Source: Allorhodoferax sp032337135
GTDB lineage: Bacteria; Pseudomonadota; Gammaproteobacteria; Burkholderiales; Burkholderiaceae_C
Direction: 5' to 3'
DNA: 64,000 bases
NCBI RefSeq assembly: GCF_032337135.1
Contig: NZ_JAVXZZ010000002.1
Coordinates: 992,001-1,056,000 of the forward strand
The notes under the pieces were generated by a model. That model worked only from the letters and a program-made list of their open reading frames with translations, did not search any database and had not been told where the DNA came from. Numbering within the stretch: the first letter of the stretch is position 1; the number at the start of each line of letters is the position of its first letter. Shown one piece after another: positions 39,935-48,931 of this stretch. The position numbers and the translations under genes were made by a program.

Positions 39935-42900
39935 TCAATTGGCCAATTGTGTCCAGGCTTTTTCCAGCCGCTTCACACTCACCGGCTGCGGGGTGCGCAG
40001 TTCCTGGGCGAAGAAGCTCACGCGCAACTCTTCGAGCAGCCAGCGGAATTCGTCCATCCGCTCATCGCTCACGCCCTTGCGCTCGGCCACCAGGCGCCAG
40101 TAGCGCTGCTCCTGCGGGCGCAGCTCCAGCAGGCGGGTGGTGTCGCGGGCCGGGTCGGCGCGGTACTTGTCCAACCGCAGCGTGATGGCCTTGAGGTAGC
40201 GCGGCAGGTGCTGCAGCCGCTCCCAGGGCGTGGCGGTGAGGAAACGCTTGCCCATGAGGCGCTGGATCTGCTGCAGTGCGTCCACCGCCGCTTCGCCGCA
40301 GTTCTTACTGTCCTTGATCTTGCGTGCAGCAGCCGCGTACTCGGTGAGCACCGTGAGCGCCAGGCGCGCCACCTCGTTGGCGATGAGCGTGAGGCGCCCA
40401 CGGCCCTCCTCCACACGCTTCTTGAATGCGAATTCGTCGGTAGGCAGTGGGTCGGCTAGAAAAGCGCGGTCCAGCGCCACGGCCAGGATCTGCTCGCGCA
40501 GTTCCTCCACGGTGCCGCCGCTGGCGCCCTTGCCGCCTTCGAGCGTGCCCACCTGCATGTAGGCCACGCCCATCTTCTGCAGGTCGGGAATGTTCTTTTC
40601 CAGGTACTTGAGCGCGTCCTTGATCTGCAGCGCGAAAAGTCGCCGCAGCCCGGCGCGGTGCTTGGAAGCCGCCACCTCGGGCTCGTCAAACACCTCGATG
40701 CTGACCGCATCGCCGCCATCGATGAGGGCCGGAAAGCCGATCAGCGTCTGGCCGCCCTTCTTGATTTCCAGCAACTCGGGCAGTTCGCCAAAGGTCCAGG
40801 CCGTGTGGCGCTGACCGGCCTGCGGGGGTGCGGCCGAAGACGCTCCTGATTTGGGAGCAGCTTGCGCAGTGTCTGTGCGGGCAGAAGGCACTTTTTGCCC
40901 GTGAACGCCGCCCGCTGCAATTGCTATGCTTTTGGTAGCTGCTTGCGCAGTATCCACGCGGACTGGAGCCTGATTTGGCTCTGAACCGGCGAGTTTGAGC
41001 TGTGCCAGCGCCTGGAAGGCCCCGCGCGCCTGCTTGCCCCACTCGGCCTTGAGCGCACCGATGTTGCGCCCCTGCCCCAGCTGGCGGCCGTGCTCGTCGA
41101 CCACGCGGAAATTCATGAAGTGGTGCGCCGGCACCATGTCCACCTTGATGTCGGCGCGCACCAAGTTCAGCGAGGTGGCGTCCTTCACGAGCTTGAGCAC
41201 AGCGTCCGTCAGGCTGCCGGAGCCGAACACTTCCGGCGCATTGAGCTGGTCGGCAAATTTCTGCGCCGTCTCCGGCAACGGCACCAGGCGCGAGCGCGGT
41301 CGCTGGTGCAGGGTCTTGAGCAGCGCCTGCACCTTGTCCTTGAGCATGCCGGGCACCAGCCATTCGCAACGCTCTTCGCTCACCTGGTTGAGCACGAACA
41401 AGGGCACAGTCACGGTCAGGCCGTCGCGGGCGTCGCCGGGCTCGTGCAGGTAGGTGGCTGCGCAGTCCACACCGCCCAGTCGCAAAGTCTTCGGGAAGGA
41501 GGCGGTGGTGATGCCTGCCGCCTCGTGGCGCATGAGCTCGTCGCGGGTGAGTTTGAGCAGATTCGGCTGCTTCTTGACCTCTTCACGGTACCAGCGCTCC
41601 AGGCTGTAGCCGCTGCACACGTCGGCGGGCAATTGCTGCTCGTAGAAGGCGTAGATCAGCTCGTCGTCCACCAGAACGTCCTGGCGGCGGGCCTTGTGCT
41701 CCAGCTCTTCCACCTGGCGGAAGAGCTTGCGATTGGCCGCCAGGAACGGCAGCGGGGTTTCCCAGTCGCCATTGACCAGCGCTTCGCGGATAAAGACTTC
41801 GCGCGCCGCCGCCATGTCGTAGCGGCTGTAGTTCACTCGCCGGCCGCTGTAGACCACGATGCCATAGAGCGTGGCACGCTCCAGCGCCACCACTTCCCCG
41901 GCCTTCTTTTCCCAGTGCGGGTCCAGCAGCTGCTTTTTCAGCAGGTGCGCGCCCACAGTCTCCAGCCACTGCGGCTCGATGGCAGCCACGCCGCGCCCGA
42001 ACAGGCGCGTGGTTTCCACCAGCTCGGAGGCCACGATCCAGCGCCCCGGCTTCTTGGTGAGGTGGGCGCCGGGGTGCGGGTAGAACTTGATGCCGCGCGC
42101 ACCCAGGTATTCGCCGGACGCGTTTTCCGCCTCGACCTTGCAACCCACATTGCCCAGCAAGCCCGCGAGCATGGACAGGTGCAGCTGCTCGTAAGTGGCG
42201 GGCAGCTGGTTTTCGCGCCATTGGTGCTCGGCCACCACGGTGTGCAGCTGGGTGTAGATGTCCTTCCACTCGCGCACACGGCGGATGTTGACGAAGTTGG
42301 CGCGCAGCAGCTGCTCGTACTGGCGGTTGGTGAGCTTGTGGGTCGGCTGGGCACCGGGCGTGGCCGCCGTCTTCTCGCCCCGCGCCTCGTGAATCCATTT
42401 CCACAGCTTCAGGTAGCCGGTGAATTCGCTCTTCTCGTCGTCGAACTTCTTGTGCGCGGCGTCGGCCTGCTGCTGCGCCTCCATGGGCCGGTCGCGCACG
42501 TCCTGCACGCTCAGGGCCGAGGCAATGACCAGCGCTTCGCTGAGCGCATTGCGCTCGCGCGCCTCGATCAGCATGCGGCCCACGCGCGGGTCCAGCGGCA
42601 GGCGGCTCAGTTCCTGGCCCAGTGGCGTGAGTTCGTTGGCATCGTCCACGGCGCCCAGCTCGTTGAGCAGCTGGTAGCCGTCGGCAATGGCGCGGCCACT
42701 GGGGCGCTCGATGAAGGGGAAGTCTTCCACCGCGCCCAGGCGCAGCGACTTCATGCGCAGGATGACGCCAGCCAGCGAGCTACGCAAAATTTCGGGCGTG
42801 GTGAAACGCTCGCGCCCGGCAAAGTCCTTCTCGTCGTACAGGCGAATGCAGATGCCGTTGGCCACGCGGCCGCAGCGCCCGGCACGCTGGTTGGCTGCCG

Positions 42901-43930
42901 CCTGGCTGATGGGCTCCACCAGCAACTGCTCCACCTTGCTGCGGAAACTGTAGCGCTTCACGCGCGCCGTACCTGCGTCAATGACGTATCGGATGCCGGG
43001 CACGGTCAAGGACGTTTCGGCCACGTTTGTGGCCAGCACGATGCGCCGCCCGGTGTGGCCGTCGAAAATGCGGTCCTGCTCGGCCTGGCTCAGGCGCGCA
43101 AACAGCGGCAGTACCTCGGCGTGGCGCAGCACCGGGTTGTGGCTCAGGTGCTTGCGCACATGGTCGGCGGCCTCGCGGATTTCGCGCTCACCGGGCAGGA
43201 ACACCAGAATGTCGCCCTGCTGCTCCGGTACGCGCCAGAGCTCGTCCACCGCTTCGGCTATCGCATCGTTGAGGTCGTATTCCCGGCTCTCCTCGAACGC
43301 GCGGTAGCGCTGCTCCACCGGAAACATGCGCCCCGACACCATGATGACCGGTGCCTTGCCCTTGGCGGATGCGAAATGCTCGGCAAAGCGCTCGGCATCG
43401 ATGGTGGCCGACGTCACCACCACTTTCAGGTCCGGTCGGCGAGGCAATATCTGCTTGATGTAGCCCAGCAGGAAATCAATGTTGAGGCTGCGCTCGTGCG
43501 CCTCGTCGATGATGAGCGTGTCGTAGGCCTGCAGCAGCGGGTCGGTCTGGGTTTCGGCCAGCAGGATGCCGTCCGTCATCAGCTTCACCGACGCATCCTT
43601 GCCCAGACGGTCGTTGAAGCGCACCTTGTAGCCAACCACCTCGCCCATCGGTGTCTTCAACTCTTCGGCGATGCGCTTGGCCACACTGCTGGCCGCAATA
43701 CGCCGCGGCTGGGTATGGCCGATGAGGCGCCCCCTCTGCCCCGCCGGGTAGTTGAGCTTGCCGCGTCCCATGGCCAGTGCAATCTTGGGCAGCTGGGTGG
43801 TCTTGCCCGAACCCGTCTCGCCGCAGACGATGATGACCTGGTGTTTTTCCAGCGCCTCCATGATCTCGTGGCGCTTGCCCGACACGGGCAGGGTTTCGGG
43901 GAAATCGATTGTCAAACTCGGAGCGGTCAA
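39935..43930 (-). CDS. hrpA: ATP-dependent RNA helicase HrpA
   Basis: A 1331-residue DEAH-box helicase. The N-terminal core has GETGSGKTTQLPKIAL (motif I), DEAHERSLNIDFLLG (II), VVTSATIDAERF (III) and the QRAGRCGR motif VI; the helicase-associated and OB-like domains follow, then the long C-terminal DUF3418 region of HrpA. It unwinds RNA and is linked to mRNA processing and rescue of stalled ribosomes. The start is TTG 43930, with no better in-frame codon. A linker near residue 1000 (40840-40985) contains two tandem peptides, VDTAQAATKS and TDTAQAAPKS, encoded by repeat DNA. Divergent from argA with 61 bases between. Confidence 0.94.
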   Translation of the reverse strand: MTAPSLTIDFPETLPVSGKRHEIMEALEKHQVIIVCGETGSGKTTQLPKIALAMGRGKLNYPAGQRGRLIGHTQPRRIAASSVAKRIAEELKTPMGEVVGYKVRFNDRLGKDASVKLMTDGILLAETQTDPLLQAYDTLIIDEAHERSLNIDFLLGYIKQILPRRPDLKVVVTSATIDAERFAEHFASAKGKAPVIMVSGRMFPVEQRYRAFEESREYDLNDAIAEAVDELWRVPEQQGDILVFLPGEREIREAADHVRKHLSHNPVLRHAEVLPLFARLSQAEQDRIFDGHTGRRIVLATNVAETSLTVPGIRYVIDAGTARVKRYSFRSKVEQLLVEPISQAAANQRAGRCGRVANGICIRLYDEKDFAGRERFTTPEILRSSLAGVILRMKSLRLGAVEDFPFIERPSGRAIADGYQLLNELGAVDDANELTPLGQELSRLPLDPRVGRMLIEARERNALSEALVIASALSVQDVRDRPMEAQQQADAAHKKFDDEKSEFTGYLKLWKWIHEARGEKTAATPGAQPTHKLTNRQYEQLLRANFVNIRRVREWKDIYTQLHTVVAEHQWRENQLPATYEQLHLSMLAGLLGNVGCKVEAENASGEYLGARGIKFYPHPGAHLTKKPGRWIVASELVETTRLFGRGVAAIEPQWLETVGAHLLKKQLLDPHWEKKAGEVVALERATLYGIVVYSGRRVNYSRYDMAAAREVFIREALVNGDWETPLPFLAANRKLFRQVEELEHKARRQDVLVDDELIYAFYEQQLPADVCSGYSLERWYREEVKKQPNLLKLTRDELMRHEAAGITTASFPKTLRLGGVDCAATYLHEPGDARDGLTVTVPLFVLNQVSEERCEWLVPGMLKDKVQALLKTLHQRPRSRLVPLPETAQKFADQLNAPEVFGSGSLTDAVLKLVKDATSLNLVRADIKVDMVPAHHFMNFRVVDEHGRQLGQGRNIGALKAEWGKQARGAFQALAQLKLAGSEPNQAPVRVDTAQAATKSIAIAAGGVHGQKVPSARTDTAQAAPKSGASSAAPPQAGQRHTAWTFGELPELLEIKKGGQTLIGFPALIDGGDAVSIEVFDEPEVAASKHRAGLRRLFALQIKDALKYLEKNIPDLQKMGVAYMQVGTLEGGKGASGGTVEELREQILAVALDRAFLADPLPTDEFAFKKRVEEGRGRLTLIANEVARLALTVLTEYAAAARKIKDSKNCGEAAVDALQQIQRLMGKRFLTATPWERLQHLPRYLKAITLRLDKYRADPARDTTRLLELRPQEQRYWRLVAERKGVSDERMDEFRWLLEELRVSFFAQELRTPQPVSVKRLEKAWTQLAN
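40917..40950. repeat. dispersed short repeat, copy in hrpA linker
   Basis: GCAATTGCTATGCTTTTGG then TAGCTGCTTGCGCAG, one of the best-preserved copies. A related partial copy (AGCAGCTTGCGCAGTG, 40856-40871) lies some 60 bases away and gives the duplicated DTAQAA peptides. Confidence 0.7.
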
Positions 43931-43991
43931 GGCAGAAACTTCGTAGAGAATGGCGGATTATCCCAGCCCCTACCGCGCCAGCCGCCTTGCA

Positions 43992-45341
43992 ATGACCTCT
44001 GTCTTCAATTTCACCTTTGTTCCGTGGTTCCGCTCGGTAGCACCGTACATCCACAAGTTCCGCAACCAGACCTTCGTGGTGGGCATCGCGGGGGAGGCCA
44101 TTGCCGCGGGCAAGCTGCAGCATCTGGCCCAGGACCTGGCCATGATCCAGAGCATGGGGGTGAAGATTGTGCTGGTGCACGGCTTTCGCCCGCAGGTGAA
44201 TGAGCAGCTGCAGGCCAAGGGGCACACGGCGCGCTATTCGCACGGCATCCGCATCACTGACGAGGTGGCGCTGGACTGCGCCCAGGAAGCCGCCGGCCAG
44301 CTGCGCTACGAAATTGAAGCTGCGTTCAGCCAGGGCCTGCCCAACACGCCCATGGCCGACTCCACGGTGCGCGTGATCTCGGGCAATTTCATCACCGCGC
44401 GCCCCGTCGGCATTGTCGATGGCGTGGATTTCCAGCACAGCGGGCTGGTGCGCAAGGTGGACATTGCAGGCATCACCAAGACGCTGGACATGGGTGCCAT
44501 GGTGCTGCTCTCGCCTTTCGGCTTTTCGCCCACCGGCGAGGCGTTCAACCTGAACATGGAAGAAGTCGCCACCTCGGTGGCCATTGCCCTGCAGGCCGAC
44601 AAGCTGATCTTCATCACCGAGGTACCCGGCATTCGCCAGGACCCGACACAGCCTGCCAGCGACGACAACCCCATCGATACCGAGCTGCCGCTGGCAGCTG
44701 CCGAAAAGCTGCTGCAGCAACTGCCCGCGGCCAACCAGCCCACCGACACCGCCTTCTACCTGCAGCACTGCGTGAAGGCCTGCAAGGCCGGCGTGGAGCG
44801 CAGCCACATCATCCCCTTTGCGGTGGACGGCGCCATCCTGCTGGAGGTGTACGTGCACGACGGCATAGGCACCATGGTGGTGGACGAAAAGCTGGAAAGC
44901 CTGCGCGAGGCCACCGAGGAAGACGTGGGCGGCATCCTGCAGCTGATCGAACCCTTCGAGAAGGACGGCACCCTGGTCAAGCGCAGCCGCACCGAGATCG
45001 AGCGCGACATCGGAAACTACACCATCATCGAGCACGACGGCGTGATCTTCGCCTGCGCTGCGCTCTACCCCTACCCCGAAGCACGCACCGCCGAGATGGC
45101 GGCGCTCACGGTGTCCCCCGAGTCGCAGGGCCAGGGTGACGGCGAAAAGGTGCTCAAGCGCATCGAACAGCGCGCCAAGGCCGCCGGGCTGGACAGCATT
45201 TTTGTGCTGACCACCCGCACCATGCACTGGTTCCTCAAGCGCGGCTTCCAGCAGGTCGACCCCGACTGGCTACCCGAAGCCCGCAAGCGCAAGTACAACT
45301 GGGACCGCAAGAGCCAGGTCCTGGTGAAGAAGCTCGGCTGA
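43992..45341 (+). CDS. argA: amino-acid N-acetyltransferase (N-acetylglutamate synthase)
   Basis: A 449-residue ArgA that makes N-acetylglutamate, the first step of arginine synthesis. The N-terminal amino-acid-kinase domain (about 20-285) has TFVVGIAGEAIAAG, IVLVHGFRPQVNEQL and SGNFITARPVGIVDGVDF; it usually carries the arginine inhibition site. The C-terminal GNAT acetyltransferase domain (about 300-435) has ALTVSPESQGQGDGEKVLK, the acetyl-CoA loop. ATG 43992 gives the usual TSVFNFTFVPWFRSVAPYIH; the ATG at 43950 would add 14 unrelated residues. Confidence 0.95.
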   Translation: MTSVFNFTFVPWFRSVAPYIHKFRNQTFVVGIAGEAIAAGKLQHLAQDLAMIQSMGVKIVLVHGFRPQVNEQLQAKGHTARYSHGIRITDEVALDCAQEAAGQLRYEIEAAFSQGLPNTPMADSTVRVISGNFITARPVGIVDGVDFQHSGLVRKVDIAGITKTLDMGAMVLLSPFGFSPTGEAFNLNMEEVATSVAIALQADKLIFITEVPGIRQDPTQPASDDNPIDTELPLAAAEKLLQQLPAANQPTDTAFYLQHCVKACKAGVERSHIIPFAVDGAILLEVYVHDGIGTMVVDEKLESLREATEEDVGGILQLIEPFEKDGTLVKRSRTEIERDIGNYTIIEHDGVIFACAALYPYPEARTAEMAALTVSPESQGQGDGEKVLKRIEQRAKAAGLDSIFVLTTRTMHWFLKRGFQQVDPDWLPEARKRKYNWDRKSQVLVKKLG

Positions 45342-45400
45342 GAGACGCATGCCGCGGTGGCCATTTCGCGCCACCGGCCATCCAACCCAACAAACAGAAA

Positions 45401-45428
45401 AGCCCCCAAGTATTGCTACTTGGGGGCT
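45401..45428 (-). terminator. intrinsic terminator of tRNA-Pro (and possibly argA)
   Basis: A perfect 12-base stem AGCCCCCAAGTA/TACTTGGGGGCT with loop TTGC. On the minus strand it ends in GGGGGCTTTTCTG and lies 7 bases past the tRNA 3' end. It may act for argA on the plus strand, though without a T-run there. Confidence 0.8.
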
Positions 45429-45435
45429 TGCTGAT

Positions 45436-45512
45436 TGGTCGGTGTGAAAGGATTCGAACCTTCGACCCCTTGCACCCCATGCAAGTGCGCTACCAGGCTG
45501 CGCCACACACCG
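45436..45512 (-). tRNA. tRNA-Pro (anticodon GGG)
   Basis: The 77-base minus-strand sequence starts CGGTGTG and ends CACACCG-A-CCA, so the CCA end is encoded. D arm GCGC-AGCCTGGTA-GCGC, anticodon arm CTTGC-ATGGGGT-GCAAG with GGG at positions 34-36, and T arm GAAGG-TTCGAAT-CCTTT all fold. It decodes CCC/CCU proline codons. It follows the MerR-type gene, as in relatives. Confidence 0.96.
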
Positions 45513-45550
45513 AAGCCTTAGATTATATGGTGTTTTTGGCTGGTTTTGGC

Positions 45551-45997
45551 TCAGTCCAGCAAAAGAAGATCACGAATGCTCAGCAATTCGACGCGCACTG
45601 CTTCCAGGGGCAAAGCGGTGCCGGCATCCCCAGCGTCGAGGTCCATGGGTTCATCGCTCTCATCCTCCAAGGAAGAACCCTCGATGACCTCAATGCCATC
45701 GAGGAACGCTTCGCCCATGCGTTTCTTGTCGCGCTCGTCCTGCAGAAGTTCCTGGATCTTGTTGCGCGCACCGCTGATGGTGAAGCCCTGGTCGTACAGG
45801 AGGTCGCGGATGCGGCGGATCATCAGCACTTCGTGGTGCTGGTAGTAGCGGCGGTTACCGCGGCGCTTCATGGGCCGCAGCTGCGTGAACTCCTGCTCCC
45901 AATACCGTAGCACATGAGGCTTGACCCCGCACAGATCCCCCACCTCACCGATGGTGAAATAGCGCTTGGCTGGTATAGGGGGGAGAGTTTTCTCCAT
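45551..45997 (-). CDS. MerR family transcriptional regulator
   Basis: A 148-residue regulator with the MerR helix-turn-helix and wing: YFTIGEVGDLCGVKPHVLRY, EFTQLRPMKRRGNRRYY and IRRIRDLLYDQGFTI. The C-terminal half is acidic and has no metal-binding cysteines, as in the MlrA-like group that lies next to ihfA in many proteobacteria. The target is unknown. ATG 45997 is taken over a TTG nine bases earlier. It follows ihfA by 104 bases. Confidence 0.88.
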   Translation of the reverse strand: MEKTLPPIPAKRYFTIGEVGDLCGVKPHVLRYWEQEFTQLRPMKRRGNRRYYQHHEVLMIRRIRDLLYDQGFTISGARNKIQELLQDERDKKRMGEAFLDGIEVIEGSSLEDESDEPMDLDAGDAGTALPLEAVRVELLSIRDLLLLD

Positions 45998-46101
45998 TGA
46001 AATCAAGGCTGTACAGGTGAAAGCGTAGAGATTACTCTAACTTTCATGCCCGTGCCAAGCGTCTTGGCCGCCAATCGCAAAAATTGTTTGCAACAGGCTG
46101 C

Positions 46102-46425
46102 TTACGATTTCACATCCTGCTGGATTTGTTCCTTGAGCTTGTGGCTGGCATGGAAGGTAACTACCCGGCGCGCCTGGATTGGAATCGCCTCGCCGGTACG
46201 CGGGTTGCGTCCCGGGCGCGGTGCCTTGGTGCGGATCTGGAAGTTGCCAAAGCCGGAAATCTTGACGTCATTGCCATCCACCAGGCTGGCGGCGATGAGG
46301 TCGAAGAAGGCATCGATCATGTCCTTGGACTCACGCTTGTTGAGTCCGATCTGCTCGAACAGCAGGTCCGCCAACTGCGCCTTGGTCAGCGCAGGGGTTT
46401 CCAGACTTTCCACCGAAAAATCCAT
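46102..46425 (-). CDS. ihfA: integration host factor subunit alpha
   Basis: A 107-residue IHF-alpha, half of the DNA-bending heterodimer with IhfB. TPALTKAQLADLLFEQIGLN and the DNA-inserting arm with GRNPRTGEAIPIQARRVV and its proline are clear. It has a slightly long N-terminus (MDFSVESLE). In E. coli ihfA likewise follows pheST. It starts 31 bases after pheT. Confidence 0.94.
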   Translation of the reverse strand: MDFSVESLETPALTKAQLADLLFEQIGLNKRESKDMIDAFFDLIAASLVDGNDVKISGFGNFQIRTKAPRPGRNPRTGEAIPIQARRVVTFHASHKLKEQIQQDVKS

Positions 46426-46456
46426 AACCGGGCCTCCGTGGGCAAAAGGATCGAGA

Positions 46457-48880
46457 TCAGACACGCTGGCGCGCCCCAACCGAGGTCTGCAGATTGCTCA
46501 CCACGGCGGAAACCGCGGCTTCGATCTGCTCTTCCGTCAGGGTAGCTTCGTCGCTGTTGAGGGTCAGGCGCACCGCCAGGCTACGGTCCTGCGCCGGGGC
46601 ACCCTTTTCCACCTTGGGACGGTAGACGTCGAACAACTGGGCGTCGCGCAGCAGGCCCTGGGTGGGCGCAGCGTGGATGGCCTGCATCAGGGCGGCGTGG
46701 GTCACGGCATCATCCACCACGACGGCAATATCGCGCTGCACGGGCTGGAACTTGGCCACGGACTCAAACGACGGCACCTTGCGTGCCAATACAGCATCCA
46801 GCTCGAGCTCAAAGAGGATCGGGGCGCTGGGCAGCTCGTAGGACTGGCGCCACTTGGGGTGCAGTTCGCCAACGAAACCGATGGATTGGCCGGCCACCAG
46901 CACCTGCGCACAACGGCCGGGGTGCATGGCCGGATGCTGCGCTGGCACGAAGGACGCCTGCAGTGGTGCCAGCAGCGCTTCTACGTCACCCTTCACGTCA
47001 AAGAAGTCCACGGCCTGCTCCTTGCGGCCCCATTGCAGCGTATCGGCACCACCACTGGCCAAGCCGGCCACGCGCATGGGCTGGTCGAAGCCTTCGACGG
47101 TGGAATCGGTACTCTTCACCGTGGCGTCGCGCAGGAACACGCGACCCAGCTCGAACACCCGCACGCGCGGGGCCTTGCGGGCCACGTTGAATTTCAGTAC
47201 CTGCAGCAGCGAACCCAAGAGCGAGGAGCGCATGACGCTCATCTGGCTGGCAATGGGGTTGAGCAGCTTGATGGGGTTGGGGTTACCTGCGAGCTCGTGT
47301 TCCCAGCGCTCTTCGACAAAGCTGAAATTGATGGTTTCCTGGTAGCCCATGGCCGCCAGTGCACGGCGCACAGCGAAGGGGCTGCGCTGTGCCTCGGCGC
47401 GGATCTTGGCGGTGATCGGGGCCTGCGGCGGGGTGTGCGGCAGGTTGTTGTAGCCCACCATGCGGGCCACTTCCTCGATCAGGTCTTCCTCGATCTGCAG
47501 GTCGAAGCGGTAGGACGGGGGCGTTACGGTCACGGTGCCCTCGCCTTCTGTCACAGGCAAGCCCAGGCGGCGCAGTGCATCGGCACATTGCACCTGGCTC
47601 AGCGGCATGCCCACGACCTTGTTGGCCCGCGCCACCCGCAGGGTGACAGGTGCAGCTTGCGGCATGCGGGCCTGCTGGTCGGTGATCGGGCCACAACTGG
47701 TCTCGGGCGTACCGCAGATGTCGATGATGAGCTGCGTGATGCGCTCGATGTGCTCGACGGTGAACTGCGGATCGACACCGCGCTCGAAGCGGTGCCCGGC
47801 ATCGGTGGAGAAGTTGTAGCGGCGCGAACGGCCGGCGACCGACTTCGGCCACCAGAACGCCGCCTCGACGTAGATGTTGCGGGTGTCGTCGGACACCGCG
47901 GTGGCATCGCCACCCATGATGCCCGCCAGGGACTCGACCTGCCGCTCGTCGGCGATCACGCCCACCTTCTCATCCAGCGCCACGGTGTTGCCATTGAGCA
48001 GCTTCAGGGTTTCGCCCGCCTTGCCCCAACGCACGTCGAGACCGCCGTGTATCTTGTCCAAGTCGAAGATGTGCGAGGGACGCCCCAACTCGAACATCAC
48101 GTAGTTGGAGATGTCCACCAGCGGGCTGACGCTACGCTGCCCGCAGCGTGCCAGACGGTCCACCATCCATTGTGGTGTTTTCGCCTGGGTGTTGACGTTG
48201 CGCACCACACGGCCCGAGAAGCGGCCGCACAAGTCGGGTGCGCTGATGGTCACGGGCACGGTGCTGTCGTTGCCCACGGCGGTGGTGGGGAAGGTAGGAG
48301 CCAGCAGTGGCGCTCCGGTTAGCGCAGCCACCTCGCGCGCGACGCCGTACACACTGAGGCAATGCGCCAGGTTGGGTGTGAGCTTGAGGGTGAACAGGGT
48401 GTCGTCGAGGTTCAGGTACTGTCGGATGTCCTGTCCCAGGGGTGCATCCAGCGGCAGCTCCAGCAGGCCGCCGTGGTCTTCAGACAGCTTGAGTTCGCGG
48501 GCCGAACACAGCATGCCCTGGCTTTCCACGCCACGCAGCTTGCCCACCTTGATCAGGAAAGGCTTGCCGTCTTCCCCCGGCGGCAATTCGGCGCCAACCA
48601 GCGCGCAGGGAATGCGAATACCGACGCGGGCGTTGGGTGCGCCGCAGACGATGTTGAGCAAGGCACCCTGCCCCACGTCGACCTGGCACACGCGCAGGCG
48701 ATCGGCGTTGGGGTGCTGCACGGCCTCTTTGATCTCACCCACCACGATCTTGGTGAACGGGGGTGCGACCGGTGCGAGCTCTTCCACCTCCAGACCGGCC
48801 ATGGTCAGCGTATCGGCCAGTTCTTGGGTACTCAGCGGTGGGTTGCAGAAGGTGCGCAGCCAGGATTCAGGAAATTGCAT
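46457..48880 (-). CDS. pheT: phenylalanine--tRNA ligase subunit beta
   Basis: An 807-residue PheT, slightly longer than in E. coli (795). It opens with MQFPESWLRTFCNPPLSTQE, has the tRNA-binding EMAP-like domain (VVGEIKEAVQHPNADRLRVC), the B3/B4 editing module, the B5 domain and a C-terminal ferredoxin-fold anticodon-binding domain (FQPVQRDIAVVVDDAVTHAA). With PheS it charges tRNA-Phe and edits mischarged tyrosine. It starts about 50 bases after pheS. Confidence 0.96.
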   Translation of the reverse strand: MQFPESWLRTFCNPPLSTQELADTLTMAGLEVEELAPVAPPFTKIVVGEIKEAVQHPNADRLRVCQVDVGQGALLNIVCGAPNARVGIRIPCALVGAELPPGEDGKPFLIKVGKLRGVESQGMLCSARELKLSEDHGGLLELPLDAPLGQDIRQYLNLDDTLFTLKLTPNLAHCLSVYGVAREVAALTGAPLLAPTFPTTAVGNDSTVPVTISAPDLCGRFSGRVVRNVNTQAKTPQWMVDRLARCGQRSVSPLVDISNYVMFELGRPSHIFDLDKIHGGLDVRWGKAGETLKLLNGNTVALDEKVGVIADERQVESLAGIMGGDATAVSDDTRNIYVEAAFWWPKSVAGRSRRYNFSTDAGHRFERGVDPQFTVEHIERITQLIIDICGTPETSCGPITDQQARMPQAAPVTLRVARANKVVGMPLSQVQCADALRRLGLPVTEGEGTVTVTPPSYRFDLQIEEDLIEEVARMVGYNNLPHTPPQAPITAKIRAEAQRSPFAVRRALAAMGYQETINFSFVEERWEHELAGNPNPIKLLNPIASQMSVMRSSLLGSLLQVLKFNVARKAPRVRVFELGRVFLRDATVKSTDSTVEGFDQPMRVAGLASGGADTLQWGRKEQAVDFFDVKGDVEALLAPLQASFVPAQHPAMHPGRCAQVLVAGQSIGFVGELHPKWRQSYELPSAPILFELELDAVLARKVPSFESVAKFQPVQRDIAVVVDDAVTHAALMQAIHAAPTQGLLRDAQLFDVYRPKVEKGAPAQDRSLAVRLTLNSDEATLTEEQIEAAVSAVVSNLQTSVGARQRV

Positions 48881-48931
48881 GGTCGGAAAGCGGTAGGAGG
48901 TTCAAACGGCGACGTGTGGGTTCCTGCCGGT

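Noticed and set aside
41090..44203. A 1037-codon plus-strand reading frame opposite hrpA
   Set aside because: Shadow of hrpA on the other strand; rich in His, Gln and Arg with no recognisable motif.
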